Of a stretch of DNA of 64,000 nucleotides, positions 10,051 to 20,130 are shown piece after piece. Source of the DNA: Vagococcus allomyrinae (lineage in GTDB: Bacteria; Bacillota; Bacilli; Lactobacillales; Vagococcaceae). The notes under the pieces were generated by a model, which was given only the letters and a program-made list of their open reading frames with translations, made no database searches and had not been told where the DNA came from. The DNA lies in NCBI RefSeq assembly GCF_017829975.1, contig NZ_JAEEGA010000016.1:62001-126000 (forward strand). The letters run 5' to 3'. Position 1 is the stretch's first letter; each line of letters begins with the position of its first letter. The position numbers were made by a program, and so were the translations under genes.

Positions 10051-10084
10051 AAACAGAACAAGCCCCAGCGCTCGTTCTGTTTTC
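10051..10084 (+). terminator. Terminator after rpoZ
   Basis: AAACAGAAC and GTTCTGTTT form a 9-bp stem with a GC-rich loop, followed by a short T-rich stretch. priA starts about 110 bases later. Confidence 0.65.
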
Positions 10085-10196
10085 TGCTTTTGTCTGGCTT
10101 GGTTGACTCTTTATGACTGACTGGGACAGGCTTTTCTTAGGAGACAAACGGCTAGAAGTTTAGTAAAATGAGGACGACAGAAGGTTGAAAGGATGA

Positions 10197-12635
10197 GTGA
10201 ATGTGACATATGTGGCAGAAGTGATTGTAGATGTGCCGACGATGCAGACGGATGTTCCTTATACTTATCTCATTCCCGCTGAGCTTGGAGGACAAATTCG
10301 TCCGGGAATGCGAGTGGAAGTCCCTTTCGGCAATGGCAATCGCCATATTCAAGGATTTGTATTAAAGACCTATGATCATCAAAATCCGGCTGAATTGTCG
10401 GAGTTTGCGATGAAGGAGATTGTGTCTGTGCTGGATTTAGGGCCAGTCTTGAATCAAGAAATGCTGGAATTGGCCGACGAGATGAAAGAGACGACTTTTT
10501 CCTTTAAAATAACTTGCTTGCAGACCATGTTACCCAGTGTTATGCGGGCGACGTATCAGAAGTGGCTGGTGTTAATTGATGAAGTACCAGAAGATATTCT
10601 ATACGAGGTCTTTAAAGGGTTAGATGAAATCACATGGGAAGAGGCTCTGGCATCAGGGCGTTTGTCAGAGTTGATGAAATTGCGTCAGAATGAGCAAATT
10701 GACATTCGTTATGAAGTGAAGAAAAGAAACCGCAGCAAGACGATCAATGGGGTTAAATCCAGTCTGTCATTTGAGCAGATTGAAGAAGAGCGTCAAGGGT
10801 TGCGCAAAGGCTCTACCCAAAAAGCCAGCTTGTTAACGATGTTGCAAGGAATGACTGAGGATCAAATCATGACGGTTAAAGAAGCCAATGATCGCTTTGG
10901 GGTTAAGAGAGGGACTTTGAATGCTGGCCAGCGTAGTGGTTGGTTGGAAATTGTTGAGATTGAGGTCAATCGGGACCCTTATGGCAAGCACACCTTTGAA
11001 AAAAATGTGGCCATGTCCTTAAATGATCAACAGTTGGCCGCTTATGAAGCGATTGTGGCATCGATGAAAGCTCAGGATAACCAAACGTTCTTGTTAGAAG
11101 GAATTACTGGGAGCGGTAAGACAGAGGTCTATTTGCAAACCATTGCGGAAGCGTTAGACGAAGGTAAAACAGCGATTATGTTAGTGCCGGAGATCTCCTT
11201 AACGCCCCAAACGGTTCACCGTTTTAAAAGTCGTTTTGGCGATGAGGTGGCCGTCCTTCACAGCGGCTTGTCAGAAGGGGAAAAATACGATGAGTGGCGT
11301 AAGATTGAACGGAAAGCAGCCCGAGTCGTCGTCGGTGCTCGTTCGGCAATCTTTGCGCCCTTGGAAAATATCGGTTTAATTATTATTGATGAAGAACATG
11401 AGGGCAGCTATAAGCAAGACGACACACCTCGCTACCACGCTCGTGATTTAGCGATTTGGCGCAGCCAGTATCATCACTGCCCGGTTGTCTTAGGCAGTGC
11501 GACCCCTTCTTTAGAATCGCGAGCACGGGCTCAGAAAAAGGTCTATCAGTTGTTGAAATTGACCAAACGGGCCAATGAAGCGGCTCAATTACCGATGATT
11601 GATGTCATTGACATGCGTCGGGAAATGGCCAAGGGGCGGATGCAAACATTTTCGACGCCATTATTAGAGAAGATCACCGATCGCCTGCAAAAAGCAGAAC
11701 AAGTGGTGTTAATGCTCAACCGTCGGGGGTATTCCTCCTTTATTATGTGCCGCGACTGCGGGTATGTTCTACCCTGTCCCAACTGCGATATTTCGCTGAC
11801 GCTCCACATGGACAGTAAGACCATGAAATGCCATTATTGTGGCCATGAAGAAGGCATCCCCCACACCTGTCCGATCTGTGCCAGTCAGAAGATTCGCTAC
11901 TATGGCACGGGCACACAAAAAGTGGAGGAAGAGCTACGGGACTTGTTTCCAGCAGCGCGGATTTTGCGAATGGATGTGGATACGACCCGTCGTAAAGGGG
12001 CTCATGAAAAACTGTTAAAAACTTTTGGTGACCGGGAAGCGGATATTTTATTAGGGACCCAGATGATTGCCAAAGGCTTGGATTTTCCTGATGTGACCTT
12101 AGTTGGGGTTCTCAATGCGGACACGGCTTTGAACCTGCCAGATTTTCGTTCCGCTGAAAAAACTTTTCAGTTGTTAACCCAAGTAAGTGGTCGTGCTGGC
12201 CGGGCGGAAAAAGCCGGGGAAGTGGTTATTCAGACTTTTAATCCTAATCATTATTCGATCCAGTATGCTAAAGAACAAGATTTTGAAGGGTTTTATCAGG
12301 CGGAGATGCAGGCTCGTCATCAAGGGAATTACCCGCCCTTTTTCTACACCGTTCAAATTGTCGCCAGCCATGAAGATGAGAATACGGCGGCTAAAAAGAT
12401 GTATGAAATTGTCTTGCAATTAAAGCAAGTGCTATCACCTAACAGCATTATTTTAGGGCCAACGCCTAAAGCTGTCATGCGTGTGAACAACCGCTATTTT
12501 TATCAGTTGGTGTTGAAATACAAAAAAGAAGCGAACTTGCAAGTTGTGCTCAAGCAGATTTTAGATGAAACCCAAGTGGATGTCCGCAAGGGGCTAAAAA
12601 TCTCAATCGATGTGGAGCCTTTGAATTTTATTTAA
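10197..12635 (+). CDS. priA: Primosomal replication restart helicase PriA
   Basis: PriA recognises stalled forks and reloads the replisome. The N-terminal DNA-binding domain begins VIVDVPTMQTDVPYTYLIP. The helicase core has Walker A GITGSGKTEVYL near residue 302, the Walker B-like box IIDEEHEGSYKQ and GSATPSLESRA. A zinc-binding insert follows with paired cysteines (CRDCGYVLPCPNC, CHYCG, CPICAS). The 812 residues are the usual length. The start is GTG at 10197; a GTG at 10203 is better spaced from AAAGGA and equally possible. It opens the operon priA-def-fmt-rsmB-stp-prkC. Confidence 0.95.
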   Translation: MNVTYVAEVIVDVPTMQTDVPYTYLIPAELGGQIRPGMRVEVPFGNGNRHIQGFVLKTYDHQNPAELSEFAMKEIVSVLDLGPVLNQEMLELADEMKETTFSFKITCLQTMLPSVMRATYQKWLVLIDEVPEDILYEVFKGLDEITWEEALASGRLSELMKLRQNEQIDIRYEVKKRNRSKTINGVKSSLSFEQIEEERQGLRKGSTQKASLLTMLQGMTEDQIMTVKEANDRFGVKRGTLNAGQRSGWLEIVEIEVNRDPYGKHTFEKNVAMSLNDQQLAAYEAIVASMKAQDNQTFLLEGITGSGKTEVYLQTIAEALDEGKTAIMLVPEISLTPQTVHRFKSRFGDEVAVLHSGLSEGEKYDEWRKIERKAARVVVGARSAIFAPLENIGLIIIDEEHEGSYKQDDTPRYHARDLAIWRSQYHHCPVVLGSATPSLESRARAQKKVYQLLKLTKRANEAAQLPMIDVIDMRREMAKGRMQTFSTPLLEKITDRLQKAEQVVLMLNRRGYSSFIMCRDCGYVLPCPNCDISLTLHMDSKTMKCHYCGHEEGIPHTCPICASQKIRYYGTGTQKVEEELRDLFPAARILRMDVDTTRRKGAHEKLLKTFGDREADILLGTQMIAKGLDFPDVTLVGVLNADTALNLPDFRSAEKTFQLLTQVSGRAGRAEKAGEVVIQTFNPNHYSIQYAKEQDFEGFYQAEMQARHQGNYPPFFYTVQIVASHEDENTAAKKMYEIVLQLKQVLSPNSIILGPTPKAVMRVNNRYFYQLVLKYKKEANLQVVLKQILDETQVDVRKGLKISIDVEPLNFI

Positions 12636-12663
12636 GATGGTGTCTGAAGAAAGAAGGGGAAAA

Positions 12664-13158
12664 ATGCGTTATCCAGTGGTGATTTATCCGAATGAAATAC
12701 TTGAAAAACCGGCTCAGGAAGTTACGGTTATTACCGATGAGATTGTCCAATTATTAGAGGATATGCGGGAGACGATGATCGCGCATGATGGCATCGGGTT
12801 AGCCGCGCCACAAATTGGCAAAAATTTACGCATGGCCGTGGTGGAAATTGATGAAGAGTCAGGCTTATTTGAGTTGATCAATCCTGAAATTATCGAAGCC
12901 AGTGGCAGTGATATTGATGTGGAGGGCTGTCTGAGCTTTCCGAACATCTACGGCACGGTTGAACGTGCCAAAGAGATCACCGTGCGCTATTTTGACCGTG
13001 AAGGTGACGAATACGAATTGATGGCGACGGAGTATTTTGCTCGAGCTATTCAACATGAGATTGAACATTTAGATGGTAAATTGTTTACCGACAAAATTAT
13101 TGAACGAATTGCGCCTGAAGATTTAGACGCGTATACGGAGGCTCATCAAGATGACTAA
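12664..13158 (+). CDS. def: Peptide deformylase
   Basis: Def removes the formyl group from the initiator methionine of new proteins, undoing the Fmt reaction encoded next door. The three active-site motifs are present: GIGLAAPQIG, EGCLSFP and HEIEHLDG, which supply the metal-binding Cys and two His. Lacking an insert between motifs, it looks like a type I enzyme of 164 residues. The ATG at 12664 gives MRYPVVIYPNEIL after AGAAGGGG; an in-frame ATG at 12637 would add nine residues with no family support. It overlaps fmt by eight bases. Confidence 0.94.
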   Translation: MRYPVVIYPNEILEKPAQEVTVITDEIVQLLEDMRETMIAHDGIGLAAPQIGKNLRMAVVEIDEESGLFELINPEIIEASGSDIDVEGCLSFPNIYGTVERAKEITVRYFDREGDEYELMATEYFARAIQHEIEHLDGKLFTDKIIERIAPEDLDAYTEAHQDD

Positions 13159-14092
13159 ATTAGTATTTATGGGGACACCGGCTTTTTCGGTGCCAATTTT
13201 AGACGGCTTAGTGGAAGCTGGTTACGAGGTCTTAGCTGTTGTGACCCAACCGGATCGACCCGTTGGACGCAAGCGTGTCTTAACGCCGCCACCGGTTAAG
13301 GTGGGGGCGCTGAAGCATGGGATCGAAGTTTTGCAACCAGAAAAGATTTCAGGGTCAGCGGAAATGGCTCGTGTGATTGAGTTGCAACCAGATGTGATCG
13401 TGACGGCGGCTTTTGGGCAGTTTTTGCCTGAAGCCTTATTAAAGGCGCCGACTCACGGGGCGATTAATGTTCATGCCTCACTGTTACCTAAGTACCGCGG
13501 AGGAGCGCCGGTTCACTATGCGATTATCAAAGGGGAACAGGAAACGGGCGTGACCATCATGGAGATGGTCAAGAAGATGGATGCAGGAGATATCATCCGC
13601 CAAGCGTCTTTGGAGATTACCGAAAAGGACGATGTGGGGACGATGTTTACGAAGCTCAGCCAGCTGGGGAAAGAGTTGCTACTGGCTACCTTACCGGATT
13701 ACTTGGCCGGTAAGATTACCCCAGTTCCTCAAGATGAGAGTCAGGTGACGTATTCACCGAATATCAGTCGGGAAGAAGAGGCGGTTGATTGGCAGAAGAC
13801 CGCCACAGAAATCAACAACCAAATTCGCGGCATGCGGCCATGGCCGGTGGCTTACACGATGTTTGGCGAAAACCGCTGGAAGTTGTTTGAGGCTGTTGTC
13901 AGCGAGGAAGAGACGACCGCTGAGCCCGGAACGATTATTAAGATCACGAAGCAGAATTTTGCTATCGCTTGTGGCAAGGGAACCGTCTTGGTCATCGAGC
14001 GTTTGCAACCAGCTGGCAAAGGGCAGTTGAGTGCTGCTGAATTTTTAAATGGTGTTGGACAAAATCTAGAGATTGGTCAAGTGGTGAATTAG
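13151..14092 (+). CDS. fmt: Methionyl-tRNA formyltransferase
   Basis: Fmt formylates initiator Met-tRNA with 10-formyltetrahydrofolate. The N-terminal Rossmann part starts KLVFMGTPAFSVPIL. The formyl-folate site NVHASLLPKYRGGAPV contains the catalytic Asn and His. The C-terminal OB-like domain (residues about 205-313) binds tRNA. At 313 residues it is full length. An AAGGAGG-like site (GGAGG) lies in the end of def, and the overlap implies coupled translation of the two opposing enzymes. Confidence 0.95.
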   Translation: MTKLVFMGTPAFSVPILDGLVEAGYEVLAVVTQPDRPVGRKRVLTPPPVKVGALKHGIEVLQPEKISGSAEMARVIELQPDVIVTAAFGQFLPEALLKAPTHGAINVHASLLPKYRGGAPVHYAIIKGEQETGVTIMEMVKKMDAGDIIRQASLEITEKDDVGTMFTKLSQLGKELLLATLPDYLAGKITPVPQDESQVTYSPNISREEEAVDWQKTATEINNQIRGMRPWPVAYTMFGENRWKLFEAVVSEEETTAEPGTIIKITKQNFAIACGKGTVLVIERLQPAGKGQLSAAEFLNGVGQNLEIGQVVN

Positions 14093-14093
14093 A

Positions 14094-15455
14094 ATGGGCA
14101 AAAAAGTGCCAGCAAGAATTAAACGTTCCACACGCTATGTGGCCATGGCTTTATTGACAAAGGTGGAAACCCAGCAAGCTTACTCCAATCTTTTGGTTAA
14201 TCAGGCCATGATGGAAGCAGGTTTAAATGAAAAAGACGGCCGGTTATTGACGGAAATTGTCTATGGAACTATCAGTCGTAAACTGACCTTAGAATTTTAT
14301 TTAGCGCCATTTATTGCCGGAGCTAAAAAAGTGGAGCCTTGGGTTCGTCAGTTGTTGCTATTATCGGTGTATCAGCTAGAGTATTTGGATCGAGTACCAG
14401 CCCATGCGATTGTGGACGAAGCTGTAGAAATTGCTAAAGCTCGCGGAAATGTTGGCACAGGCAAATTTGTCAATGGCGTATTGCGCTCCTTTCAACGACA
14501 AGGAGCTGCTAAATTTGAGACGATTAAAGATCCTGTCGAACGCTTGGGAACAGAAATAAGCATGCCTCGCTGGCTGACAGAGAAGCTGATCGACTTAGTC
14601 GGTTTGGCAGAAGCCCGTGAATTAGGTTTGTCTTTATTTGAGCCGAGCAAGGTCAGTGCGCGGGTTAACACCGCCTTGATTGAGCGCGAGGTGGCGATCG
14701 ATAAGCTAGCCGAGGAAGGGATTGAAGTGGTCTTAAGTGAACTGTCTCCCTTTGGGATTGTCGGGGCGAAAGGCTTTTTGGCAGGCAGTACCTTATTTAA
14801 AGAAGGGCAGTTAACCATTCAAGACGAATCCTCCATGCTAGTTGCGCCAGCGATGCAAATTGAGCCCCAGCATCAGGTTTTGGATGCCTGTGCGGCTCCT
14901 GGTGGAAAAACCACCCACATGGCGACCTATGTTGATGAGGCTCAAGGTGGACGGGTGACAGCGTTAGACATTCACGCCCATAAAGTCAAGCTGATTGAAG
15001 AAAATGCCATGCGTTTACATGTGGCGGAACGGATTATCCCGCAAGTTTTGGACGCTCGCAAGGTGGGAGAGGAATTTCCCGATGACTTCTTTGATCGGAT
15101 TTTAGCGGACGTTCCCTGTTCTGGTTTAGGACTCTTAAGGCGGAAACCAGACATTAAGTACAGCAAAAAAGCAGAAGATTTTATTAATTTACCACGAATT
15201 CAATTGGAAATTCTCGAAAGTCTTGCGACAAAGGTCAAACAATACGGTATAATAACTTATAGCACATGTACCATCGCCCGCGAAGAGAATCAAGATGTGA
15301 TTGCCGCCTTTTTGGCAAAGCATGATAATTTTGAGTGCATCGAGGTAGTTGGTAGCGAAAAACTTCAAGTGTCGACGGAGAACATGGTGACGATCTATCC
15401 TCACCAGTATCAGACAGATGGGTTCTTTATCTGTTGTTTAAGACGACTAGCTTGA
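14094..15455 (+). CDS. rsmB: 16S rRNA (cytosine-967-C5)-methyltransferase RsmB
   Basis: RsmB methylates C967 of 16S rRNA with S-adenosylmethionine. Residues 1-150 form the NusB-like RNA-binding domain. The methyltransferase domain carries DACAAPGGKTTHMA (SAM site, near residue 263) and two catalytic Cys motifs, DVPCSGLGLLRRKPDIKY and YSTCTI. The 453 residues are complete. It begins two bases after fmt. The start could be ATG 14094 as annotated. The order def-fmt-rsmB-stp-prkC is conserved in Firmicutes. Confidence 0.94.
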   Translation: MGKKVPARIKRSTRYVAMALLTKVETQQAYSNLLVNQAMMEAGLNEKDGRLLTEIVYGTISRKLTLEFYLAPFIAGAKKVEPWVRQLLLLSVYQLEYLDRVPAHAIVDEAVEIAKARGNVGTGKFVNGVLRSFQRQGAAKFETIKDPVERLGTEISMPRWLTEKLIDLVGLAEARELGLSLFEPSKVSARVNTALIEREVAIDKLAEEGIEVVLSELSPFGIVGAKGFLAGSTLFKEGQLTIQDESSMLVAPAMQIEPQHQVLDACAAPGGKTTHMATYVDEAQGGRVTALDIHAHKVKLIEENAMRLHVAERIIPQVLDARKVGEEFPDDFFDRILADVPCSGLGLLRRKPDIKYSKKAEDFINLPRIQLEILESLATKVKQYGIITYSTCTIAREENQDVIAAFLAKHDNFECIEVVGSEKLQVSTENMVTIYPHQYQTDGFFICCLRRLA

Positions 15456-15479
15456 TTTGAAAAGTAAAGAGGTGTAATC

Positions 15480-16232
15480 ATGGAAATTGGATTTCGGACC
15501 GATGTCGGTCGTCGGCGTAAGAACAATCAAGACGCTGTAGGTGTTTTCCAAAATCAAGAAAAAGTAAAACTAGCAATCGTTGCAGACGGGATGGGAGGCC
15601 ATCAAGCAGGTGACGTTGCCAGTCATTTAACTGTTTCCGATCTTGGAAAAGCCTGGGAGAATTCCAACTTAACCGAGCAAGAAGACGTCATTCAATGGTT
15701 GTTGAAACAAATTCAACAAGAAAATGAGGAAATCTTTGACAAAGGTCAACAAGACCCGAGTAAAGCAGGAATGGGAACGACGATTGTGGCAGTGGTAATT
15801 ATTGACCAAACCGTCTTATTGGCCCACGTCGGTGATAGCCGCTTCTATCTTCTACGCAATGGCAAAATCAAACAAATCACAGAAGACCATTCATTGGTGA
15901 ATGAGTTGGTTAAAAGTGGTGAAATTACGCCGGAGATGGCTATCCATCATCCTCGTAAGAACGTGTTAGTCCGCTCGATTGGCATACCGGGCACTGTTGA
16001 AGTTGATTTGACGGCCTTGGAAGTGACCTTAGGGGATAAATTGTTGTTGTGTTCGGATGGTCTGTCCAACATGGTGTCAGATCAGGAGATTATGCGGATC
16101 ATTGATCAGGCGGCAAATTTGGATGAGGCCTTAGATAAGTTGATCGACGCTGCTAACCAAGCCGGTGGCACTGACAATATTACCGTCTTGTTAATCGATT
16201 ATAATGAGAAAGGTGAGATTGCGAATGATTGA
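15480..16232 (+). CDS. stp: PP2C-type serine/threonine phosphatase Stp (PrpC)
   Basis: Stp removes phosphates placed by PrkC, and the two control cell wall and division proteins. The PP2C metal-binding motifs are present: [13 protein letters not shown] at the start, [13 protein letters not shown] near residue 36, [17 protein letters not shown] and CSDGLSNMV. The 250 residues are normal and there is no membrane segment. The start ATG at 15480 has AAAGAGGTG. Its last eight bases overlap prkC, so kinase and phosphatase are made together. Confidence 0.94.
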   Translation: MEIGFRTDVGRRRKNNQDAVGVFQNQEKVKLAIVADGMGGHQAGDVASHLTVSDLGKAWENSNLTEQEDVIQWLLKQIQQENEEIFDKGQQDPSKAGMGTTIVAVVIIDQTVLLAHVGDSRFYLLRNGKIKQITEDHSLVNELVKSGEITPEMAIHHPRKNVLVRSIGIPGTVEVDLTALEVTLGDKLLLCSDGLSNMVSDQEIMRIIDQAANLDEALDKLIDAANQAGGTDNITVLLIDYNEKGEIAND

Positions 16233-18051
16233 TATCGGGAGTAAGATAAATGGCCGTTATAAAGTTATTGGCAACATTGGCAGTGGCGGGATGGCCAATG
16301 TCTTTCTTGCCCATGATCTGATTCTTGACCGTGATGTGGCAGTGAAAGTCTTGCGATTTGATTTCCAGGACGATAAATCGGCGATTCGTCGTTTTCAACG
16401 AGAGGCCTTAGCTGCTTCCGAATTGGTTCACCCGAACATCGTTGGCGTTTATGATGTTGGTGAAGAAGATGGCATGCAGTATTTAGTGATGGAGTATGTT
16501 AGAGGGACAGATTTAAAGAAGTACATCAAAAACAACTTCCCTTTACCATTTGAAAATGTGGTGATTATCATGCGCCAGATTTTATCGGGGATTTCCCTAG
16601 CTCATCAGCATCGCATTATTCACCGGGACTTAAAACCGCAAAATATCTTGATGGATGAAGACGGCAACGTAAAAATTGCTGACTTTGGAATTGCGATTGC
16701 CTTATCGGAGACGTCCTTGACGCAAACGAATACGTTGCTGGGATCTGTTCACTATTTATCACCTGAGCAAGCTCGTGGCAGCATGGCCACTCGTCAGTCG
16801 GATATTTACGCTTTAGGGATTATCTTATACGAATTACTAACAGGCTCCGTTCCTTTTGAAGGGGAGTCGGCCGTTTCGATTGCCTTAAAACATTTTCAAA
16901 CAGAAGTTCCTTCCGTTCGCGAAGTCAATCCAGCAATTCCTCAGGCCTTGGAAAACGTGGTACTCCATGCAACGGCTAAGGAAGCGATGGATCGTTATGT
17001 CTCAGCAGATGAGATGGCTCAAGATATTGGCACCTCTTTGTCACCCGACCGTTATGGAGAACCGCGCTATGAGCCGAAGGCGATGATTGAAGAGACCAAA
17101 GTCTTAACTCCTTTGACTGACAGCGATATGCCAGAAGCCTTTAAAAATATGGATGAGCCGCCAGAAGTTGAAGATGAAGAGGTTGACGAGCCAGAGGAGC
17201 CTAAAAAAAAGAAGAGTCGCAAGAAGATTTGGATCATTGCCTTGGTGCTTTTGCTAGTAGTTGGCGGCGGTGCTATCGCTTTAGCCATGATCGGTGGCTC
17301 GAAAGAAGTCTTAGTGCCGGATGTTAGTGGCATGAGTCAGACTGAAGCAATTGAAGCGTTAGAAGCAAAAGACTTTAAGGTTAACCCTAAAGTTGAGGAA
17401 ATTTCTAATGATAAAATAGAACAGGGGAAAGTGGTTAAAACTGATCCTGAAGCTTTGAGACCAGTTAAGCCAGGCATCGAAGTAACGCTTTACATCAGTT
17501 TAGGGTCTCGAAAAGTGGACATGCCTGATTTGGAAAACGAAACCTATAACGATGCGGTTAGAACCTTGGTTGATTTAGGTTTTAAAGAGAGTCAAATCAC
17601 TAAAACAACCGTTAAAAGTGATGAGGTTGAAAGTGGTAAAGTAATCTCCCAAACGCCAAGAGCGGATAAGGAAGTTGACCCTACCAAAGATACGGTGGAG
17701 TTAACGGTCAGTGAAGGGCGTGGCAGCTTTGAATTGAGGGATATGGTAGGCCGCGATGAGTGGTCGACTAAAGACTATCTTTATGGTGTAGAGTTAAACT
17801 ATACTGAGGTTAGGGTGAATTCTGATACCTTTGCCGAAGGAACGGTTATTAGTATGACGCCGCCAGGAGGGTCAACGGTGACCGCAGGGGATACAATCAC
17901 GCTAACCATTTCACTAGGGCGATTACCCGAACCGTCTACAACAGAACCAAGTAGTACCAGTACGTCAACCAGTACAACGGAATCGTCGACGACACCAAGT
18001 TCAACTACGACACCGACTGAAACCCAAACAACAGAATCACCCCAAGGGTAA
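16225..18051 (+). CDS. prkC: PASTA-domain serine/threonine kinase PrkC (Stk)
   Basis: This membrane kinase senses peptidoglycan fragments and phosphorylates cell envelope and division targets. The kinase domain (about residues 10-270) has [11 protein letters not shown], the VAVKVL lysine, [10 protein letters not shown] and DFGIA. An acidic linker and basic KKKKSRKK lead into one membrane span (about 336-358). Three PASTA domains follow outside the cell, then a tail of about 45 residues almost wholly Ser, Thr, Pro and Glu. The ATG at 16225 ([12 protein letters not shown]) has AAAGGTGAG and overlaps stp; an upstream ATG at 16204 is less likely. Total length is 608 residues. Confidence 0.95.
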   Translation: MIDIGSKINGRYKVIGNIGSGGMANVFLAHDLILDRDVAVKVLRFDFQDDKSAIRRFQREALAASELVHPNIVGVYDVGEEDGMQYLVMEYVRGTDLKKYIKNNFPLPFENVVIIMRQILSGISLAHQHRIIHRDLKPQNILMDEDGNVKIADFGIAIALSETSLTQTNTLLGSVHYLSPEQARGSMATRQSDIYALGIILYELLTGSVPFEGESAVSIALKHFQTEVPSVREVNPAIPQALENVVLHATAKEAMDRYVSADEMAQDIGTSLSPDRYGEPRYEPKAMIEETKVLTPLTDSDMPEAFKNMDEPPEVEDEEVDEPEEPKKKKSRKKIWIIALVLLLVVGGGAIALAMIGGSKEVLVPDVSGMSQTEAIEALEAKDFKVNPKVEEISNDKIEQGKVVKTDPEALRPVKPGIEVTLYISLGSRKVDMPDLENETYNDAVRTLVDLGFKESQITKTTVKSDEVESGKVISQTPRADKEVDPTKDTVELTVSEGRGSFELRDMVGRDEWSTKDYLYGVELNYTEVRVNSDTFAEGTVISMTPPGGSTVTAGDTITLTISLGRLPEPSTTEPSSTSTSTSTTESSTTPSSTTTPTETQTTESPQG

Positions 18052-18059
18052 TAAGAAAA

Positions 18060-18078
18060 GCTGAACGGGGCGTTCAGC
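18060..18078 (+). terminator. Hairpin after prkC
   Basis: GCTGAACG and CGTTCAGC form a perfect 8-bp stem with a 3-base loop just after the prkC stop. There is no T run, so it may stabilise the mRNA end rather than terminate. Confidence 0.4.
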
Positions 18079-18112
18079 CCTGAAAGAAAAATAGCAAAAT
18101 ATTTAAGTGATG

Positions 18113-18457
18113 CTACTACGCTACGCTTCGACCTTCAAATCTTAGTGCTTTAGCACTTAGAGCTTGTTGAGAACGAAGTGTCCGCTATCGCTAAATGCTA
18201 AAGCATTAAGCATAGAGGCCTTTGTCACTAAACTAATTTTGTCTTACTTCGACCTTCAAAGCTTAGTGCTTTAGCGCTTAGCATTTGATGAGAACGAAGT
18301 GTCCCTTGTCTCTAAGCGATAAATCGCTAAGAACAACGGCTTTTCCGAAGCCTTCAAATCTTAGTGCTTTACTTCGTTGTCCCTTGTTTCTACGCATTAA
18401 AATGCTAGAACAACGGCAGCACTTAGAATTTGTTGAGATCGAAGCGAAGCGTAGTGG
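18113..18457. repeat. Array of small palindromes (REP-like element)
   Basis: This 345-base stretch holds no credible gene. The block CTTCGACCTTCAAA followed by a palindromic CTTAGTGCTTTAGC core occurs at 18126, 18247 and, partly, at 18349. Several units are 6-bp stems with 2-base loops: AGTGCT-TT-AGCACT, AGTGCT-TT-AGCGCT, AATGCT-AA-AGCATT, AGCGAT-AA-ATCGCT. The ends are inverted copies (CTACGCTTCGA at 18121 and GAAGCGTAG at 18446), so the whole can fold into one nested structure. It separates prkC from a minus-strand GNAT gene. Confidence 0.75.
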
Positions 18458-18525
18458 TGCCTCGTGAAGCTGGATCCAAACTACGATATAGAGAAAGTTT
18501 TATACTTTCCTATAAAGTAAAAAAA

Positions 18526-18553
18526 GCAAATCCGATTGCGGATTTGCTTTTTT
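18526..18553. terminator. Bidirectional terminator
   Basis: GCAAATCCG and CGGATTTGC form a perfect 9-bp stem with a 4-base loop, with an A run before and a T run after. It can end the minus-strand GNAT gene and any reading from the left. Confidence 0.85.
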
Positions 18554-19064
18554 AATTGAGTTGAAGGACCATCAAGATACCATCGTAGTACTGTCCCTCA
18601 ATTTTAAGGAATTGGGGGTAACGACCGATTTCCTTAAAGCCAGCTTTTTGATAAAGATGAATGGCCGCCTGGTTGTCCGCTTTGACTTCCAAATCAATGA
18701 CGTCTAAGTGTTTTTCTTTGGCAACGTCAATTAAGCTGGTGAGCATTTTATAGCCGATGTGGCGGTTCCAATGGGAGCGACGGACAGAGAGGGCTAAACT
18801 CGTTCGATGGGCGGCTCTAGGACGGGGAGAACCGTTTAAGGTCGAGACGCTGATCACTTGCTGACCATCCAAGGCGAGAAGCATCGTTGAGTTAATCCCA
18901 GTTGTCAATTGCTGGATGATGGCGGCTTCTTCTGCAATCGAAGTGGCTGAAAAGGCGCCTTCTGTGAATAACAGCTGATCACTTTCACCGCCCACCTTGT
19001 TCAAGTAGTCAAGGACAGCGGGGGCATCTGCAGGGGTTGCTTTGCGAATAATAATGTCTGACAT
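18552..19064 (-). CDS. GNAT family N-acetyltransferase
   Basis: The 170-residue protein begins with IIRKATPADAPAVLDYLN and has the acetyl-CoA strand and loop SLALSVRRSHWNRHIGYKML. It ends with the conserved ADNQAAIHLYQKAGFKEIGR, as in single-domain acetyltransferases. The substrate is not predictable. The ATG at 19064 follows GGAGG. It lies on the minus strand between prkC and rsgA, two genes that are usually adjacent and co-directional, so gene and repeat array together look inserted into a conserved operon. Confidence 0.85.
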   Translation of the reverse strand: MSDIIIRKATPADAPAVLDYLNKVGGESDQLLFTEGAFSATSIAEEAAIIQQLTTGINSTMLLALDGQQVISVSTLNGSPRPRAAHRTSLALSVRRSHWNRHIGYKMLTSLIDVAKEKHLDVIDLEVKADNQAAIHLYQKAGFKEIGRYPQFLKIEGQYYDGILMVLQLN

Positions 19065-19212
19065 GGAATAACCTCCTTAGCTTGTTTTTCTTAGTATATC
19101 GAAGGATGAAAAAGGAAACAAGTAAAGTTTCTGACAAAGTTAGGGGAAATCTCTTGAATTATCGCCGAACATTCAGTAGAGTGAAACCATAGAGTAAAAA
19201 TGGAGGTGCCAT

Positions 19213-20112
19213 GTGACACAAGGCCAAATTAGAAAAGCACTAAGTGGGTTTTATTATGTTTATGCAGATGGACAAACGTATCAAACGCGTGCTCGAGGAA
19301 ATTTTCGTAACCGAAATATTACACCTTTGGTTGGTGATCATGTGATTTTTGAAAGTACAAATACAACAGACGGTTATCTATTGGAAGTGTTGCCTCGGGA
19401 AAATCAATTGGTTCGTCCAGCAGTGGCCAATGTCGATCAAGGCGTCGTTGTGATGAGCAGTATTTCACCGAACTATTCAGCCAACTTGTTGGATCGTTTT
19501 TTAGTGACATTGGAGTATGAGCGCATTCACCCGATTATTTACTTAACAAAAATTGATTTATTGGATGAAGTAGGCTATGCAGAAATGAAACAGGTTAAGC
19601 GTGATTATGAAGCGATTGGCTATCCGGTGATTTTACCTGAACGAGACAGCAATCGGGAGAGTTTACGAGAAATCGAACGCTATTTCCCAGAGCAGTTGAC
19701 GGTCTTTATGGGACAGACGGGTGCTGGTAAATCAACCTTACTAAATCACATCTCACCAGAGTTGGCGTTAAAAACGGGTGAAATTTCTAAATCTCTGGGG
19801 CGTGGCCGTCATACGACTCGTCATGTGGAATTGATTCCGCTGGCCGATGGTTTAGTTGGTGATACGCCTGGTTTCAGTGCCATCGACTTTTTAGAAATGT
19901 CGGCCGAAGAATTAACAGGCCAAATGCCAGAAATCGCCAGAGCGGCAACCGGTTGCAAATTCCGTGAATGCAAACATCGGCAAGAGCCACAGTGTGAAGT
20001 TAAAGCTCAGGTGGAAAGTGGTGAAATCTTAGCCAGTCGTTATAAACACTATTTGCAATTTTTGGAAGAAATTGATAATCGTAAACCGATGTATGGTAAA
20101 AATAAAAAATAA
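19213..20112 (+). CDS. rsgA: Ribosome small subunit-dependent GTPase RsgA
   Basis: RsgA checks late maturation of the 30S subunit. It is a circularly permuted GTPase: the G4 motif (LTKIDL) precedes G1 (GQTGAGKSTLLN) and G3 (DTPGFSA). An N-terminal OB-fold comes first. The C-terminal zinc site has CKFRECKHRQEPQC. At 299 residues it is full length. The start is GTG at 19213 after TGGAGGTG. rpe and thiN follow in the usual order. Confidence 0.95.
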   Translation: MTQGQIRKALSGFYYVYADGQTYQTRARGNFRNRNITPLVGDHVIFESTNTTDGYLLEVLPRENQLVRPAVANVDQGVVVMSSISPNYSANLLDRFLVTLEYERIHPIIYLTKIDLLDEVGYAEMKQVKRDYEAIGYPVILPERDSNRESLREIERYFPEQLTVFMGQTGAGKSTLLNHISPELALKTGEISKSLGRGRHTTRHVELIPLADGLVGDTPGFSAIDFLEMSAEELTGQMPEIARAATGCKFRECKHRQEPQCEVKAQVESGEILASRYKHYLQFLEEIDNRKPMYGKNKK

Positions 20113-20130
20113 CAAAAGGTAGGGAAAATA

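Noticed and set aside
18285-18467. 60-codon frame inside the palindrome array
   Set aside because: No ribosome site, and its sequence is repeat-derived; no family resemblance.
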